NCBI GenBank assembly: GCA_023252095.1
Contig: JAHEXN010000094.1
Span: 1-10,968 of the forward strand
DNA from: Actinomycetes bacterium
GTDB lineage: Bacteria > Actinomycetota > Actinomycetes > Propionibacteriales > Nocardioidaceae
Length of the DNA: 10,968 nt
Direction of reading: 5' to 3'
Position numbers and translations under genes: made by a program
The notes under the pieces: generated by a model
What the model saw: only the letters and a program-made list of their open reading frames with translations
What the model was told of the DNA's origin: nothing
Database searches by the model: none
In this document: piece by piece, positions 1-5,113 of the stretch
Numbering within the stretch: position 1 is the stretch's first letter
How the letters are laid out: each line of letters starts with the position of its first letter

Positions 1-215
1 GGCCTTTGTCGTCCCGGCGGGTGCGGGCGCGCGGTGGTGCCCGGTCGCTGACGCGGCTGGGCCTTTGTCGTCCCGGCGGGTGCGGGCGCGCGGTGGTGCC
101 CGGTCGCTGACGCGGCTGGGTCTTTGTGTTCCCGGCGGGTGCGGGCGCGCGGTGGTGCCCGGTCGCTGACGCGGCTGGGACTTTGTGTTCCCGGCGGGTG
201 CGGACCTGCGGTGGG
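1..215. repeat. 59-bp tandem repeat array, 3 full units plus a decaying fourth
   Basis: Units lie at 2-60, 61-119 and 120-178, with a partial unit from 179 that matches for about 25 bases and then diverges by about 215. Units 1 and 2 are identical. Unit 3 differs at three bases near its start (TTTGTGTT instead of TTTGTCGT), and unit 4 shares that variant. The unit starts with a short pyrimidine-rich CTTTGT stretch followed by very GC-rich sequence (CCCGGCGGGTGCGG). The length of 59 is not a multiple of 3, so the array is not a protein repeat. The left edge cuts into it, so the copy number is unknown. There are no unique spacers between units, so it is not CRISPR. Apart from this array I see no gene in 1-249. 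Function unknown. Confidence 0.95.
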
Positions 216-239
216 TGGCCAGCAGTCACAGCTCGGGGG

Positions 240-258
240 CCTCGCAGAGCTAGCGAGG
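240..258 (-). terminator. possible weak hairpin at the 3' end of the lipoprotein gene
   Basis: CCTCGC (240-245) and GCGAGG (253-258) form a 6-bp stem with a 7-base loop that contains the TAG stop of the minus-strand lipoprotein gene. There is no T-tract. It is short, so this may be chance. Confidence 0.2.
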
Positions 259-969
259 GTCAGGGGGTCGTAGCTGCACCGGGCCGATCCTCACGGTCGT
301 CAGGATCCCGATGTCGAGAGAGACCGCCTGGCCGGACAGGTCGCCACTGTCGGCCGCGACTGCTCCGACCGCTGGAACGCCGAACGCCTCCTGGCCCTGC
401 GCGAGCTGTAACACCAGCATCGAGACCTTCTCGGACTCCGCACCCGCCAGCTCTCCCGTCCACTCGAGGTTGGCGAATCCCGCCGTGCCGGGCTGGAGCG
501 TCACGACGATGGGGTTGACGGGGCTGGCGCTGGGATCTCGGTGCTCGGCGGCGAGCTCGAACGTATTTCCCCAGTCGCCGCGGGCCCCGATGCCGGGGAA
601 GCCGCTCACCGTGCAGGTCCTGCTCGACACGTTGGTCAGGACGACTCGCGCGTAGCGGTGGCCCGCTGCTGCGTCGAGACCCTCGATGGACACCCTCACC
701 TCGTTCGGGAGGCAGCTTTCGGGCGTGGCCGTGTCGGAAGCTGGAATACGCAGGAGTGCGGTGAGGTCTGCCGGCGAGAGTGCCGAGTCGGGCGTGATCT
801 CGCCGTCCGGCATCTCGTCGAACCCCGGCGGCGGCTCATCGGCGCCCGAGGTCGCGGTGACGCTGGGAGCGTCGCGGCTCGTGCCGTCCGTTCCGCAGGC
901 GCTCAGCGCCAGCGTCGTGCCGAGCAGCACCGCCGTCGCCCCGAGGCGCATCCTGCCGGACCGGCTCAT
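250..969 (-). CDS. DUF4232-like secreted lipoprotein
   Basis: The predicted product is 239 aa, exported and anchored to the outer face of the membrane. An N-region with three Arg (residues 3-8) and a hydrophobic stretch lead to a lipobox LSAC with lipidated Cys25. An acidic, Pro/Ser-rich linker (about 30-80) follows. From Cys86 the domain resembles DUF4232: a pair Cys86/Cys119 likely to form a disulfide, the motif LTNVSSRTCTVSGFPG (111-126), and VTLQPGTAGFANLEW (156-170). DUF4232 proteins are common in actinobacteria and their function is not known. The ATG at 969 overlaps the stop of a 28-codon upstream ORF (ATGA); an ATG at 951 is an alternative that still leaves a complete signal peptide. 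Neither start has a good Shine-Dalgarno. A longer in-frame reading to 1335 lacks a plausible start and would bury the signal peptide. Confidence 0.85.
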   Translation of the reverse strand: MSRSGRMRLGATAVLLGTTLALSACGTDGTSRDAPSVTATSGADEPPPGFDEMPDGEITPDSALSPADLTALLRIPASDTATPESCLPNEVRVSIEGLDAAAGHRYARVVLTNVSSRTCTVSGFPGIGARGDWGNTFELAAEHRDPSASPVNPIVVTLQPGTAGFANLEWTGELAGAESEKVSMLVLQLAQGQEAFGVPAVGAVAADSGDLSGQAVSLDIGILTTVRIGPVQLRPPDPR

Positions 970-1052
970 GCGCCGCGCGATCCGCAGCCGACCACTGCGG
1001 TTGCGCCGGCCCTGTCGATCGGGACCGGCGCCATCACCTTGCCTCGCGTCAT
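966..1052 (-). CDS. possible 28-codon upstream ORF, coupled to the lipoprotein gene
   Basis: The ATG at 1052 opens a 28-codon frame (begins MTRGKVMAPV) that ends in TGA at 968-966. This overlaps the lipoprotein ATG (969-967) as ATGA, the classic arrangement for translational coupling. The ATG lies 7 bases after GATACT, itself preceded by TGC (extended -10-like), which fits a leaderless start. The lipoprotein start has no convincing ribosome site of its own, which coupling would explain. The peptide has one Cys, no run of any single amino acid and no membrane segment, so an attenuator role is not indicated. It could be chance; conservation is untested. Confidence 0.35.
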   Translation of the reverse strand: MTRGKVMAPVPIDRAGATAVVGCGSRGA

Positions 1053-1059
1053 GGCCGTG

Positions 1060-1065
1060 AGTATC
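1060..1065 (-). promoter_or_regulatory. candidate -10 box for the lipoprotein transcript
   Basis: The minus strand reads TGC-GATACT, followed by 7 bases and the ATG at 1052. It matches TATACT at 5 of 6 positions and has the TGN extension. No clear -35 is seen. Confidence 0.4.
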
Positions 1066-1085
1066 GCACCGAATCGCCCACCTGG

Positions 1086-1091
1086 TAGACA
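1086..1091 (+). promoter_or_regulatory. candidate -10 box for the RNA methyltransferase gene
   Basis: TAGACA, then 6 bases, then ATG at 1098: the spacing expected for a leaderless transcript. No clear -35 is seen. Only 20 bases separate it from the opposing -10 at 1060-1065, so this is a compact divergent promoter region. Confidence 0.45.
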
Positions 1092-1097
1092 GGCCGG

Positions 1098-1916
1098 ATG
1101 CAGCGACTCGACGGGGCCGACGAGATCGTGCACACCCGCAACGCGACGTTCCAGCAGCTGCACGCGCTCCTGGGCAATCGGACGAAACGCCACCGCCAAC
1201 AGTCGTTCCTGGTTCAGGGCGTCCGGCCGCTGACGATCGCGCTCGACCGCGAGTGGCCCCTACGCGTGCTGCTCGGCCCCCTCGACCGCGAGGTGAGCTC
1301 GTGGGCGGCCGAGGCGTGGCGTCACAGCACGGCACCCAAGACGCTGATGCCGGCCGAGCTGCTCGACGAGCTGGGGGAGAAGGCCGACGTGACCGAGCTG
1401 GTCGGCGTCGCGGAGATGCCGGCCGACGACCCCGAGCGGCTGCCGACAGACGCCGGTCCGATCGTGCTGATCGACCGCGCGACCCAACCGCGGAATCTCG
1501 GCATGCTGGCGCGGTCGATCGACGCCTTCGGGGGAGCGGGCCTGATCGTGACCGGTCACGCGGCCGACCCCTACGACCCGCAGGCCGTGCGCGCGTCGAC
1601 CGGTTCGCTCCTGGCCGTGCCGGTTCTTCGTGCGGAGGGTCCCGAGCAGGTGCAGGAGTGGTTCGAGCGCGGCTCGTGGCAGTACGTCGGCACTGACGAG
1701 ACCGGTGAACGTGAGCTGCGCGAGCTCGACCTCGTGCGTCCGACTGTCATCGTCCTGGGCAACGAGACCCGCGGCATGTCGTCGGCCTGGTGGGAGGCGT
1801 GCGACACGACCGTCGCGCTGCCGATCGTCGGGACGGCGAGCTCGCTCAACGTCGCCGTGACCGGCTCGATCGTCCTCCACGAGGCCCTGCGCCAGCGGAT
1901 CGACGCCGGCGTCTGA
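1098..1916 (+). CDS. TrmH/SpoU-family RNA 2'-O-methyltransferase
   Basis: The product is a 272-aa SAM-dependent enzyme of the SPOUT class, expected to methylate a ribose 2'-OH in rRNA or tRNA in the cytoplasm. The N-terminal part (about 12-60, with RTKRHRQQSFLVQG) looks like the SpoU substrate-binding domain. The catalytic domain from about 120 has all three signature motifs. Motif 1 is RATQPRNLGMLARS, with Asn133 and the catalytic Arg139. Motif 2 is VIVLGNETRGMS, with Glu223. Motif 3 is LPIVGTASSLNVAVTGS, with Asn251 in the SAM-binding knot. The length fits the family. The start at 1098 is supported by the -10 box 6 bases upstream and by the N-terminal domain beginning soon after. The exact target nucleotide cannot be read from sequence; members with this layout include 23S rRNA methyltransferases, but tRNA targets are possible. 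Confidence 0.92.
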   Translation: MQRLDGADEIVHTRNATFQQLHALLGNRTKRHRQQSFLVQGVRPLTIALDREWPLRVLLGPLDREVSSWAAEAWRHSTAPKTLMPAELLDELGEKADVTELVGVAEMPADDPERLPTDAGPIVLIDRATQPRNLGMLARSIDAFGGAGLIVTGHAADPYDPQAVRASTGSLLAVPVLRAEGPEQVQEWFERGSWQYVGTDETGERELRELDLVRPTVIVLGNETRGMSSAWWEACDTTVALPIVGTASSLNVAVTGSIVLHEALRQRIDAGV

Positions 1917-1920
1917 CGTG

Positions 1921-1939
1921 CTGTCCACAGTTGTCCCCA
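1921..1939 (+). promoter_or_regulatory. two DnaA-box-like 9-mers upstream of the DUF222/HNH gene
   Basis: CTGTCCACA (1921-1929) and TTGTCCCCA (1931-1939) each differ by one base from the actinobacterial DnaA box TTGTCCACA. They lie 10 bases apart, about one helical turn. They could be regulatory, a protein-binding site linked to the HNH gene, or chance; this is not an origin, since there are only two and no dnaA/dnaN nearby. Confidence 0.3.
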
Positions 1940-1959
1940 CCCCCTGACGTCGTCGGGGG
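1940..1959 (+). terminator. possible hairpin after the methyltransferase gene
   Basis: CCCCC-T-GAC (1940-1948) pairs with GTC-GGGGG (1952-1959), with one bulged T and a 3-base loop. It begins 23 bases after the methyltransferase stop and there is no strong T-tract. It is a plausible but weak terminator. Confidence 0.35.
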
Positions 1960-1979
1960 CTGTTGTCGGTGGGGGTCGT

Positions 1980-1985
1980 TTGACT
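1980..1985 (+). promoter_or_regulatory. candidate -10 box deciding the start of the DUF222/HNH gene
   Basis: TTGACT, then 6 bases, then ATG at 1992. The spacing equals that at other starts in this window, although position 2 is T rather than A. It favours ATG 1992 over the in-frame TTG at 1980. Confidence 0.35.
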
Positions 1986-1991
1986 GGTGTC

Positions 1992-3215
1992 ATGTTCGAG
2001 GATCTGGCGCCGGAGGAGGTGCTCGCCGCGGTGGCGGGTGCGGATTTTGGTGTGCGCGAGCCGGTTGACGTGATGGGTGGCAAGCACATCGACGCGATCG
2101 CGGCGCTCGAGCGGGTCGTGCGTGTGGCGCAGGCCCGGATCGTGGAGCAGGTGGATGCGCTCCATATTCTGCGGACGCACACGGCGCCTTCGTTCGATGG
2201 TGATCCGTCGCTGACGGTCGCGGCCGAGGCGGCGCTCGCGCGGGGGATGTCACCGACGGCGGGTTGCACGATGCTCGCGACGGCCGTGCAGCTGCGGTCG
2301 ATGCCGGTCCTGCGCGGCGCGTTCGGGGACGGGCGTGTGTCGGAGGGCACCGTCAGGGCGCTCGTCAGGGTCGTGCAGGACCTGGACGTCGACACTGCGA
2401 CAGCGGTGGACGCCGCCCTTGAGGGCCAGCTCGATGGAGTCAGCCCGCGCAGGGCGGCCGAGCTGGCCCGTACCGCGGTCGTCACGCATGATGTCGAGGC
2501 CGCTGCCACGCGTGAGAGGCAGGCTCGGGCCCAGCAGTATGTGTCGTACTGGGACGAGCCCGATGGCGTCGGCACGTTGATCGTGCACGGCCCCGCCGAA
2601 CAGCTCGTCGGGATCCGGCAGTCCTTGCAGGCGCACGCCAACCGGCTGCGAGCCCGGGGCGACGACCGCGACCGCGGGCAGATCATGGTCAACACGCTGT
2701 TCGAACGCGCCACGGGTATCGAGACCGTCGCAGGTCCCGAGATCGAGCTGTCGGTCCTGATGCCGATCGAGGCCCTCCAGGGCCAACCCGTCGCCGCCGA
2801 GCTCGCGGGTCACGGCCCCATCTCGCCGCAGCTGGCCGCCGAGCTCGTCGACGGGGCCCACCAGACCTGGTACCGCCGACTCTTCACCGACCCCACCGGG
2901 TCGCTGGCCGGGCTCGATCGGACCCGCCGCTGCTTCACCGGCACCCTCGCCTCCTGGATCCGCACCCGCGACGGCCACCGGTGCCGTCAGCCGAGCTGCG
3001 ACTGCCGGATCCGGGAGATCGACCACATCCGGCCCCACCGCAGCGGCGGCCCCACGACCCAGGAGAACGGCCAGGGGCTCTGTCGGTTGTCGAACCTCGT
3101 CAAGGAGCTACCCGGCTGGCACGTCTCGCGCGACGCCGGTGGCACCGTCCGGTGGACCACACCCACCGGGCACACGTACGACGCTCCCCCGCCGCGGCCC
3201 CACCGCCGGACGTGA
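1992..3215 (+). CDS. DUF222 / 13E12-repeat family protein with C-terminal HNH nuclease domain
   Basis: The product is 407 aa. The large N-terminal and central helical region (about 1-310) is of the DUF222 type. The C-terminal HNH module has CRQPSC (Cys331, Cys336), IDHIRPH (Asp344-His345), Asn359 and GLCRLSNLVKELPGW (Cys364, Asn368). HNH domains of this kind are metal-dependent DNA nucleases. In actinobacteria these genes occur in many paralogous copies; in Mycobacterium tuberculosis the related REP13E12 elements serve as the attachment site of prophage phiRv1. Their physiological role is unsettled. Oddity: the usual CxxC of the second zinc-knuckle half reads C-R-L-S here, so one expected ligand is Ser367 (codon TCG at 3090). 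The 5' third uses more T/G-ending codons than the 3' part and the neighbours. An in-frame TTG at 1980 is an alternative start. It converges on the next gene with a 28-bp gap. Confidence 0.88.
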   Translation: MFEDLAPEEVLAAVAGADFGVREPVDVMGGKHIDAIAALERVVRVAQARIVEQVDALHILRTHTAPSFDGDPSLTVAAEAALARGMSPTAGCTMLATAVQLRSMPVLRGAFGDGRVSEGTVRALVRVVQDLDVDTATAVDAALEGQLDGVSPRRAAELARTAVVTHDVEAAATRERQARAQQYVSYWDEPDGVGTLIVHGPAEQLVGIRQSLQAHANRLRARGDDRDRGQIMVNTLFERATGIETVAGPEIELSVLMPIEALQGQPVAAELAGHGPISPQLAAELVDGAHQTWYRRLFTDPTGSLAGLDRTRRCFTGTLASWIRTRDGHRCRQPSCDCRIREIDHIRPHRSGGPTTQENGQGLCRLSNLVKELPGWHVSRDAGGTVRWTTPTGHTYDAPPPRPHRRT

Positions 3216-3243
3216 GCATACGAGGTGCGGGCGACTGAGCGCG

Positions 3244-3750
3244 TCAGTCGGCCTGACCGGCGATGACCTCCGCGAGCTCGGCGACCTGCGGGAAGATCGT
3301 GGTCGTGTAGTCCGCGACGTTGACCGCGAAGACCGTGTCACCGGCCAGGACCACGTACTCGTTCTGCATCAGGTCCGAAGGGTAGAACGCGTCGTCCCCG
3401 ACGTCGACGGGCGTCAACGGTCCGCGGTTCGACTCGTAACCTGACTTGAGGGCATCCCAGTCGTCGGCCGTGCCGAAGTAGTACACCTCGACGAGTGTCG
3501 CGGGAGCTCCGCTGAGCGTGTACTCGCAGTTGCGCGCCTGACCCTCCTCCGAGCTCTCGACCGTGCCGCCGAAGACTTCAGCCACCGTGTCGTCGGACGT
3601 GAGGTCGCACGGCGATGTGTCGCCGGAGGCCGACGGAGCGTCGGCATCTGAGTCAGGCTTGCTGTCGCCCCCGTCGTCGCTGCCGCAGCCCGCGACCAGG
3701 AGCGTGAGACCGAGACCGACGGACAGGAGAGTTCTGCGCATGGGCGACAT
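3244..3750 (-). CDS. small secreted lipoprotein, DUF3558-like
   Basis: The product is 168 aa, exported and lipid-anchored. The signal peptide MSPMRRTLLS... ends in lipobox LVAGC (Cys22). A strongly acidic, Ser/Asp-rich linker (about 23-47) follows, then a compact domain beginning at Cys48 (SPCDLTSDD) with a second Cys75 (RNCEYTLSG), likely a disulfide pair. The pattern of C-x-L-T, an N-C-x-Y strand and a late V-x-V-G-D-D-A turn resembles DUF3558-type actinobacterial lipoproteins, but I am not certain of the family. Start: ATG 3750 has AGG six bases before it; ATG 3741 (MRRTLLS) is possible. The gene lies 56 bp downstream of the helical protein on the same strand and could be read through from it. 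Confidence 0.8.
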   Translation of the reverse strand: MSPMRRTLLSVGLGLTLLVAGCGSDDGGDSKPDSDADAPSASGDTSPCDLTSDDTVAEVFGGTVESSEEGQARNCEYTLSGAPATLVEVYYFGTADDWDALKSGYESNRGPLTPVDVGDDAFYPSDLMQNEYVVLAGDTVFAVNVADYTTTIFPQVAELAEVIAGQAD

Positions 3751-3754
3751 GATG

Positions 3755-3760
3755 AACCTA
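3755..3760 (-). promoter_or_regulatory. TAGGTT box or AGG ribosome site before the lipoprotein start
   Basis: The minus strand reads TTTAGGTTCATC and then ATG (3750). TAGGTT fits a TANNNT -10, but only 4 bases separate it from ATG, short for a leaderless start. The AGG at about -7 may instead act as a weak Shine-Dalgarno. The two readings cannot be separated here. Confidence 0.25.
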
Positions 3761-3806
3761 AATCGAGCTGTCCCGCCGCGGATTGCGCAAATTCACCGGG
3801 TTGTCG

Positions 3807-4397
3807 TCAGGCGCCGTCGAGCTCCTGCTGCTCATCGACGCGCTTCTTGATGCGTCCCATCCCGGGCAGCTTCGCGAGCATGAGGTTGAGCTCGCGGGTG
3901 ACGTCGAGCATGTCGTGAATGTCAGGTGCCACGGTCTTCAAGTTCGTGAGCATCGGCAGGATGTCGGTCTCGAGCCGCTCCACGAGCTGCGGCAGGTGGT
4001 CGACCAGCCCGACCAGCGCATCGACCTCCTTCGGATCGGTCGTCTCCGCGAGACGCTCGATCGTCGGATGGAGCTTCGCGAGGGTCGGCACGAACGTGCC
4101 GAGCAGCTTCTCGGCGCGCTCGAGGGTCGGCTCGACGCTCCCGATGGTGCCGGCGGTCCGGATGATCACGGCGTTGGCGGAGTCGACGGTCTCGTTCGTG
4201 CGTGCCACGACCTCGTCGGCGGCCCGACGCGTGGCGTCGATCTCCTCGACCAGAACGGCAGCTCGGGCCACGAGGGCCTCGGCCGACGTGAGCAGGGCCA
4301 GAGCTCGGGGGAGCGCGGAAGCGAGCCCCTCGGCGAGCGCGACACCGCGCAGGCCGAGCGTCAGGGCGTCACGAGGATCGGGGAGCGGAAGGCGCAT
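3807..4397 (-). CDS. conserved-looking all-helical protein of unknown function
   Basis: The product is 196 aa with no signal peptide and no membrane segment. It is rich in Ala, Leu, Glu and Thr, with long amphipathic helices broken by prolines: about 11-65, 56-82 (EEIDATRRAADEVVARTNET begins here), 88-120 with proline-spaced helices (P90, P104, P111), then 122-175. It ends with a basic/acidic tail GRIKKRVDEQQELDGA. The helical pattern recalls the C-terminal helical part of MCE proteins or apolipoprotein-like helices, but no catalytic motif is visible and I do not name a function. Start chosen at ATG 4397 (MRLPLPDP) because TACGTT lies 6 bases upstream, a leaderless arrangement. In-frame ATG 4418, GTG 4421 and GTG 4430 would add 7-11 residues. 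It is divergent from the tRNA. Confidence 0.7.
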   Translation of the reverse strand: MRLPLPDPRDALTLGLRGVALAEGLASALPRALALLTSAEALVARAAVLVEEIDATRRAADEVVARTNETVDSANAVIIRTAGTIGSVEPTLERAEKLLGTFVPTLAKLHPTIERLAETTDPKEVDALVGLVDHLPQLVERLETDILPMLTNLKTVAPDIHDMLDVTRELNLMLAKLPGMGRIKKRVDEQQELDGA

Positions 4398-4403
4398 CTC
4401 GTC

Positions 4404-4409
4404 AACGTA
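4404..4409 (-). promoter_or_regulatory. candidate -10 box deciding the start of the helical protein
   Basis: The minus strand reads TACGTT (TANNNT), then 6 bases, then ATG at 4397. This favours the shorter reading frame. Confidence 0.4.
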
Positions 4410-4448
4410 GCCCGACATCACCTGCTGCACCCGTCGGCGCCGTCCGAC

Positions 4449-4454
4449 TAGGGT
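4449..4454 (+). promoter_or_regulatory. candidate -10 box of the tRNA promoter
   Basis: TAGGGT fits TANNNT and ends 10 bases before the mature tRNA 5' end, giving a short 5' leader. TGCACC at 4426-4431 is a weak -35 with a 17-base spacer. Confidence 0.45.
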
Positions 4455-4464
4455 GGGCGCACCC

Positions 4465-4541
4465 GGGGAGGTAGCTCAGCCGGTCAGAGCAGGGGACTCA
4501 TAATCCCTGGGTCGCGGGTTCGAGCCCCGCCCTCCCTACCA
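4465..4541 (+). tRNA. tRNA with CAU anticodon (elongator Met or Ile2)
   Basis: A complete cloverleaf with encoded CCA. Acceptor strands are GGGGAGG (4465-4471) and CCTCCCT (4531-4537). The D stem is GCTC/GAGC (4474-4477, 4487-4490). The anticodon stem is GGGGA/TCCCT (4492-4496, 4504-4508) with loop CTCATAA and anticodon CAT at 4499-4501. The variable loop is 5 bases, the T stem GCGGG/CCCGC, and the T loop TTCGAGC. ACCA is at 4538-4541. It is not the initiator: the D arm is normal and the three consecutive G:C pairs next to the loop are absent. A CAU anticodon means either elongator tRNA-Met or tRNA-Ile2 (C34 converted to lysidine by TilS). The G27:U43 pair and the stretch around GACTCATAATC and GGTCGC resemble Escherichia coli tRNA-Ile2 more than its tRNA-Met, so Ile2 is a real option. 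Pair 1:72 is a G:U wobble. Confidence 0.96.
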
Positions 4542-4549
4542 ATCGGTGC

Positions 4550-4555
4550 CAGACT
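4550..4555 (+). promoter_or_regulatory. weak -10-like box before the HAD phosphatase gene
   Basis: CAGACT, then 7 bases, then ATG 4563. It deviates from TANNNT at position 1. A -35 would fall inside the tRNA; read-through from the tRNA promoter is equally possible. No Shine-Dalgarno is visible. Confidence 0.3.
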
Positions 4556-4562
4556 GGCGCCC

Positions 4563-4997
4563 ATGACTCGCGACGCCGTGATCATCGACCTCGACGGGAC
4601 GCTGGTCGACACCTCGGGTGTCGAGCACCTCCTCGAGGGCGAGGACCGTGACTTCCGCGCGTTCCAGGAGGCCGCGATCGGCTGTCCGCCGAACCCCGCG
4701 ATGGTCGCGATCGCCCGCGAGCAGGCTGCGGCCGGACGGGCCGTCCTGGTGGTCTCGTCGCGCGAGTTCATCTGGCTCGATCCGACGCTCGACTGGCTCG
4801 TGCAGCACGAGGTGCCCCATGACGCCGTCTACCTGCGGATCGTCGGCGACTACCGCCAGGACGTCCTCGTGAAGCGCGAGATCCTCGACGACATCGTGGC
4901 TGACGGCTACCGGGTGCTCGAGGCGTGGGACGACAAGGACCGGGTAAGCCAGATGTGGCGTGAGCAGGGGATCGAGGCCCACGACACGATCCGCTGA
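4563..4997 (+). CDS. HAD-superfamily phosphatase like the 3'-phosphatase domain of T4 polynucleotide kinase
   Basis: The product is 144 aa, a single domain, cytoplasmic. Motif I is IIDLDGTLVD (nucleophile Asp9, acid/base Asp11). Motif II is VLVVSSRE (Ser65/Ser66). The middle block VYLRIVGDYRQDVLVKREIL (90-108) carries Arg92, Asp96 and motif III Lys104. Motif IV is WDDKDRV (Asp123, Asp124), followed by MWREQG. The block after residue 90 closely follows the T4 Pnkp phosphatase pattern (LFMR...GDYRKD..VKREIL...DDR..V..MWR), where the enzyme removes 3'-phosphates at RNA or DNA breaks. The kinase half is absent, and the length equals the phosphatase domain alone. Substrate is inferred, not shown; a small-molecule or nucleotide phosphatase is possible. 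The gene starts 21 bases after the tRNA and probably shares or follows its transcription. Confidence 0.85.
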   Translation: MTRDAVIIDLDGTLVDTSGVEHLLEGEDRDFRAFQEAAIGCPPNPAMVAIAREQAAAGRAVLVVSSREFIWLDPTLDWLVQHEVPHDAVYLRIVGDYRQDVLVKREILDDIVADGYRVLEAWDDKDRVSQMWREQGIEAHDTIR

Positions 4998-5007
4998 GCC
5001 GGGCCAG

Positions 5008-5036
5008 TTGGCAGGTTTCCGCCGGTCGGGCAGAAT
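5008..5036 (+). promoter_or_regulatory. promoter of the DUF3145 gene
   Basis: The -35 TTGGCA (5008-5013), a 17-base spacer and the -10 CAGAAT (5031-5036) make the best-formed promoter in this window. It predicts a transcript starting near 5043 with a leader of about 70 bases. Confidence 0.6.
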
Positions 5037-5102
5037 GGTCCCTGTTGGCAGTGCACGACATCACCGCTCGAGGACGCTGGGGAAGGCGACCACTCGAGAT
5101 CC

Positions 5103-5108
5103 GGAGGT
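5103..5108 (+). promoter_or_regulatory. Shine-Dalgarno site deciding the DUF3145 start
   Basis: GGAGGT with 5 bases to ATG 5114. It is the only strong ribosome site in this window and rules out the earlier in-frame TTG at 5045. Confidence 0.85.
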
Positions 5109-5113
5109 GTGAC

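Noticed and set aside
1..215. Tandem repeat as a CRISPR array
   Set aside because: Units abut directly with no unique spacers, and no cas gene is present.
126..518. Plus-strand reading frame across the repeat and lipoprotein 3' end
   Set aside because: It is Arg/Pro/Gly-rich, antisense to a clear lipoprotein, and runs through a repeat whose period breaks the frame.
970..1335. N-terminal extension of the lipoprotein on the minus strand
   Set aside because: It would bury a complete lipobox signal peptide, has no plausible start and overlaps the methyltransferase gene antisense.
1921..1939. Replication origin
   Set aside because: Only two imperfect DnaA-like 9-mers, no AT-rich stretch and no dnaA, dnaN or parAB nearby.
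1992..3215. DUF222/HNH gene as part of a restriction or phage-defence system
   Set aside because: No methyltransferase for DNA, helicase or toxin partner is adjacent; the neighbouring SpoU enzyme acts on RNA.
4465..4541. Initiator tRNA-fMet
   Set aside because: The D arm is GCTC/GAGC with normal features, and positions 29-31/39-41 are not three G:C pairs.
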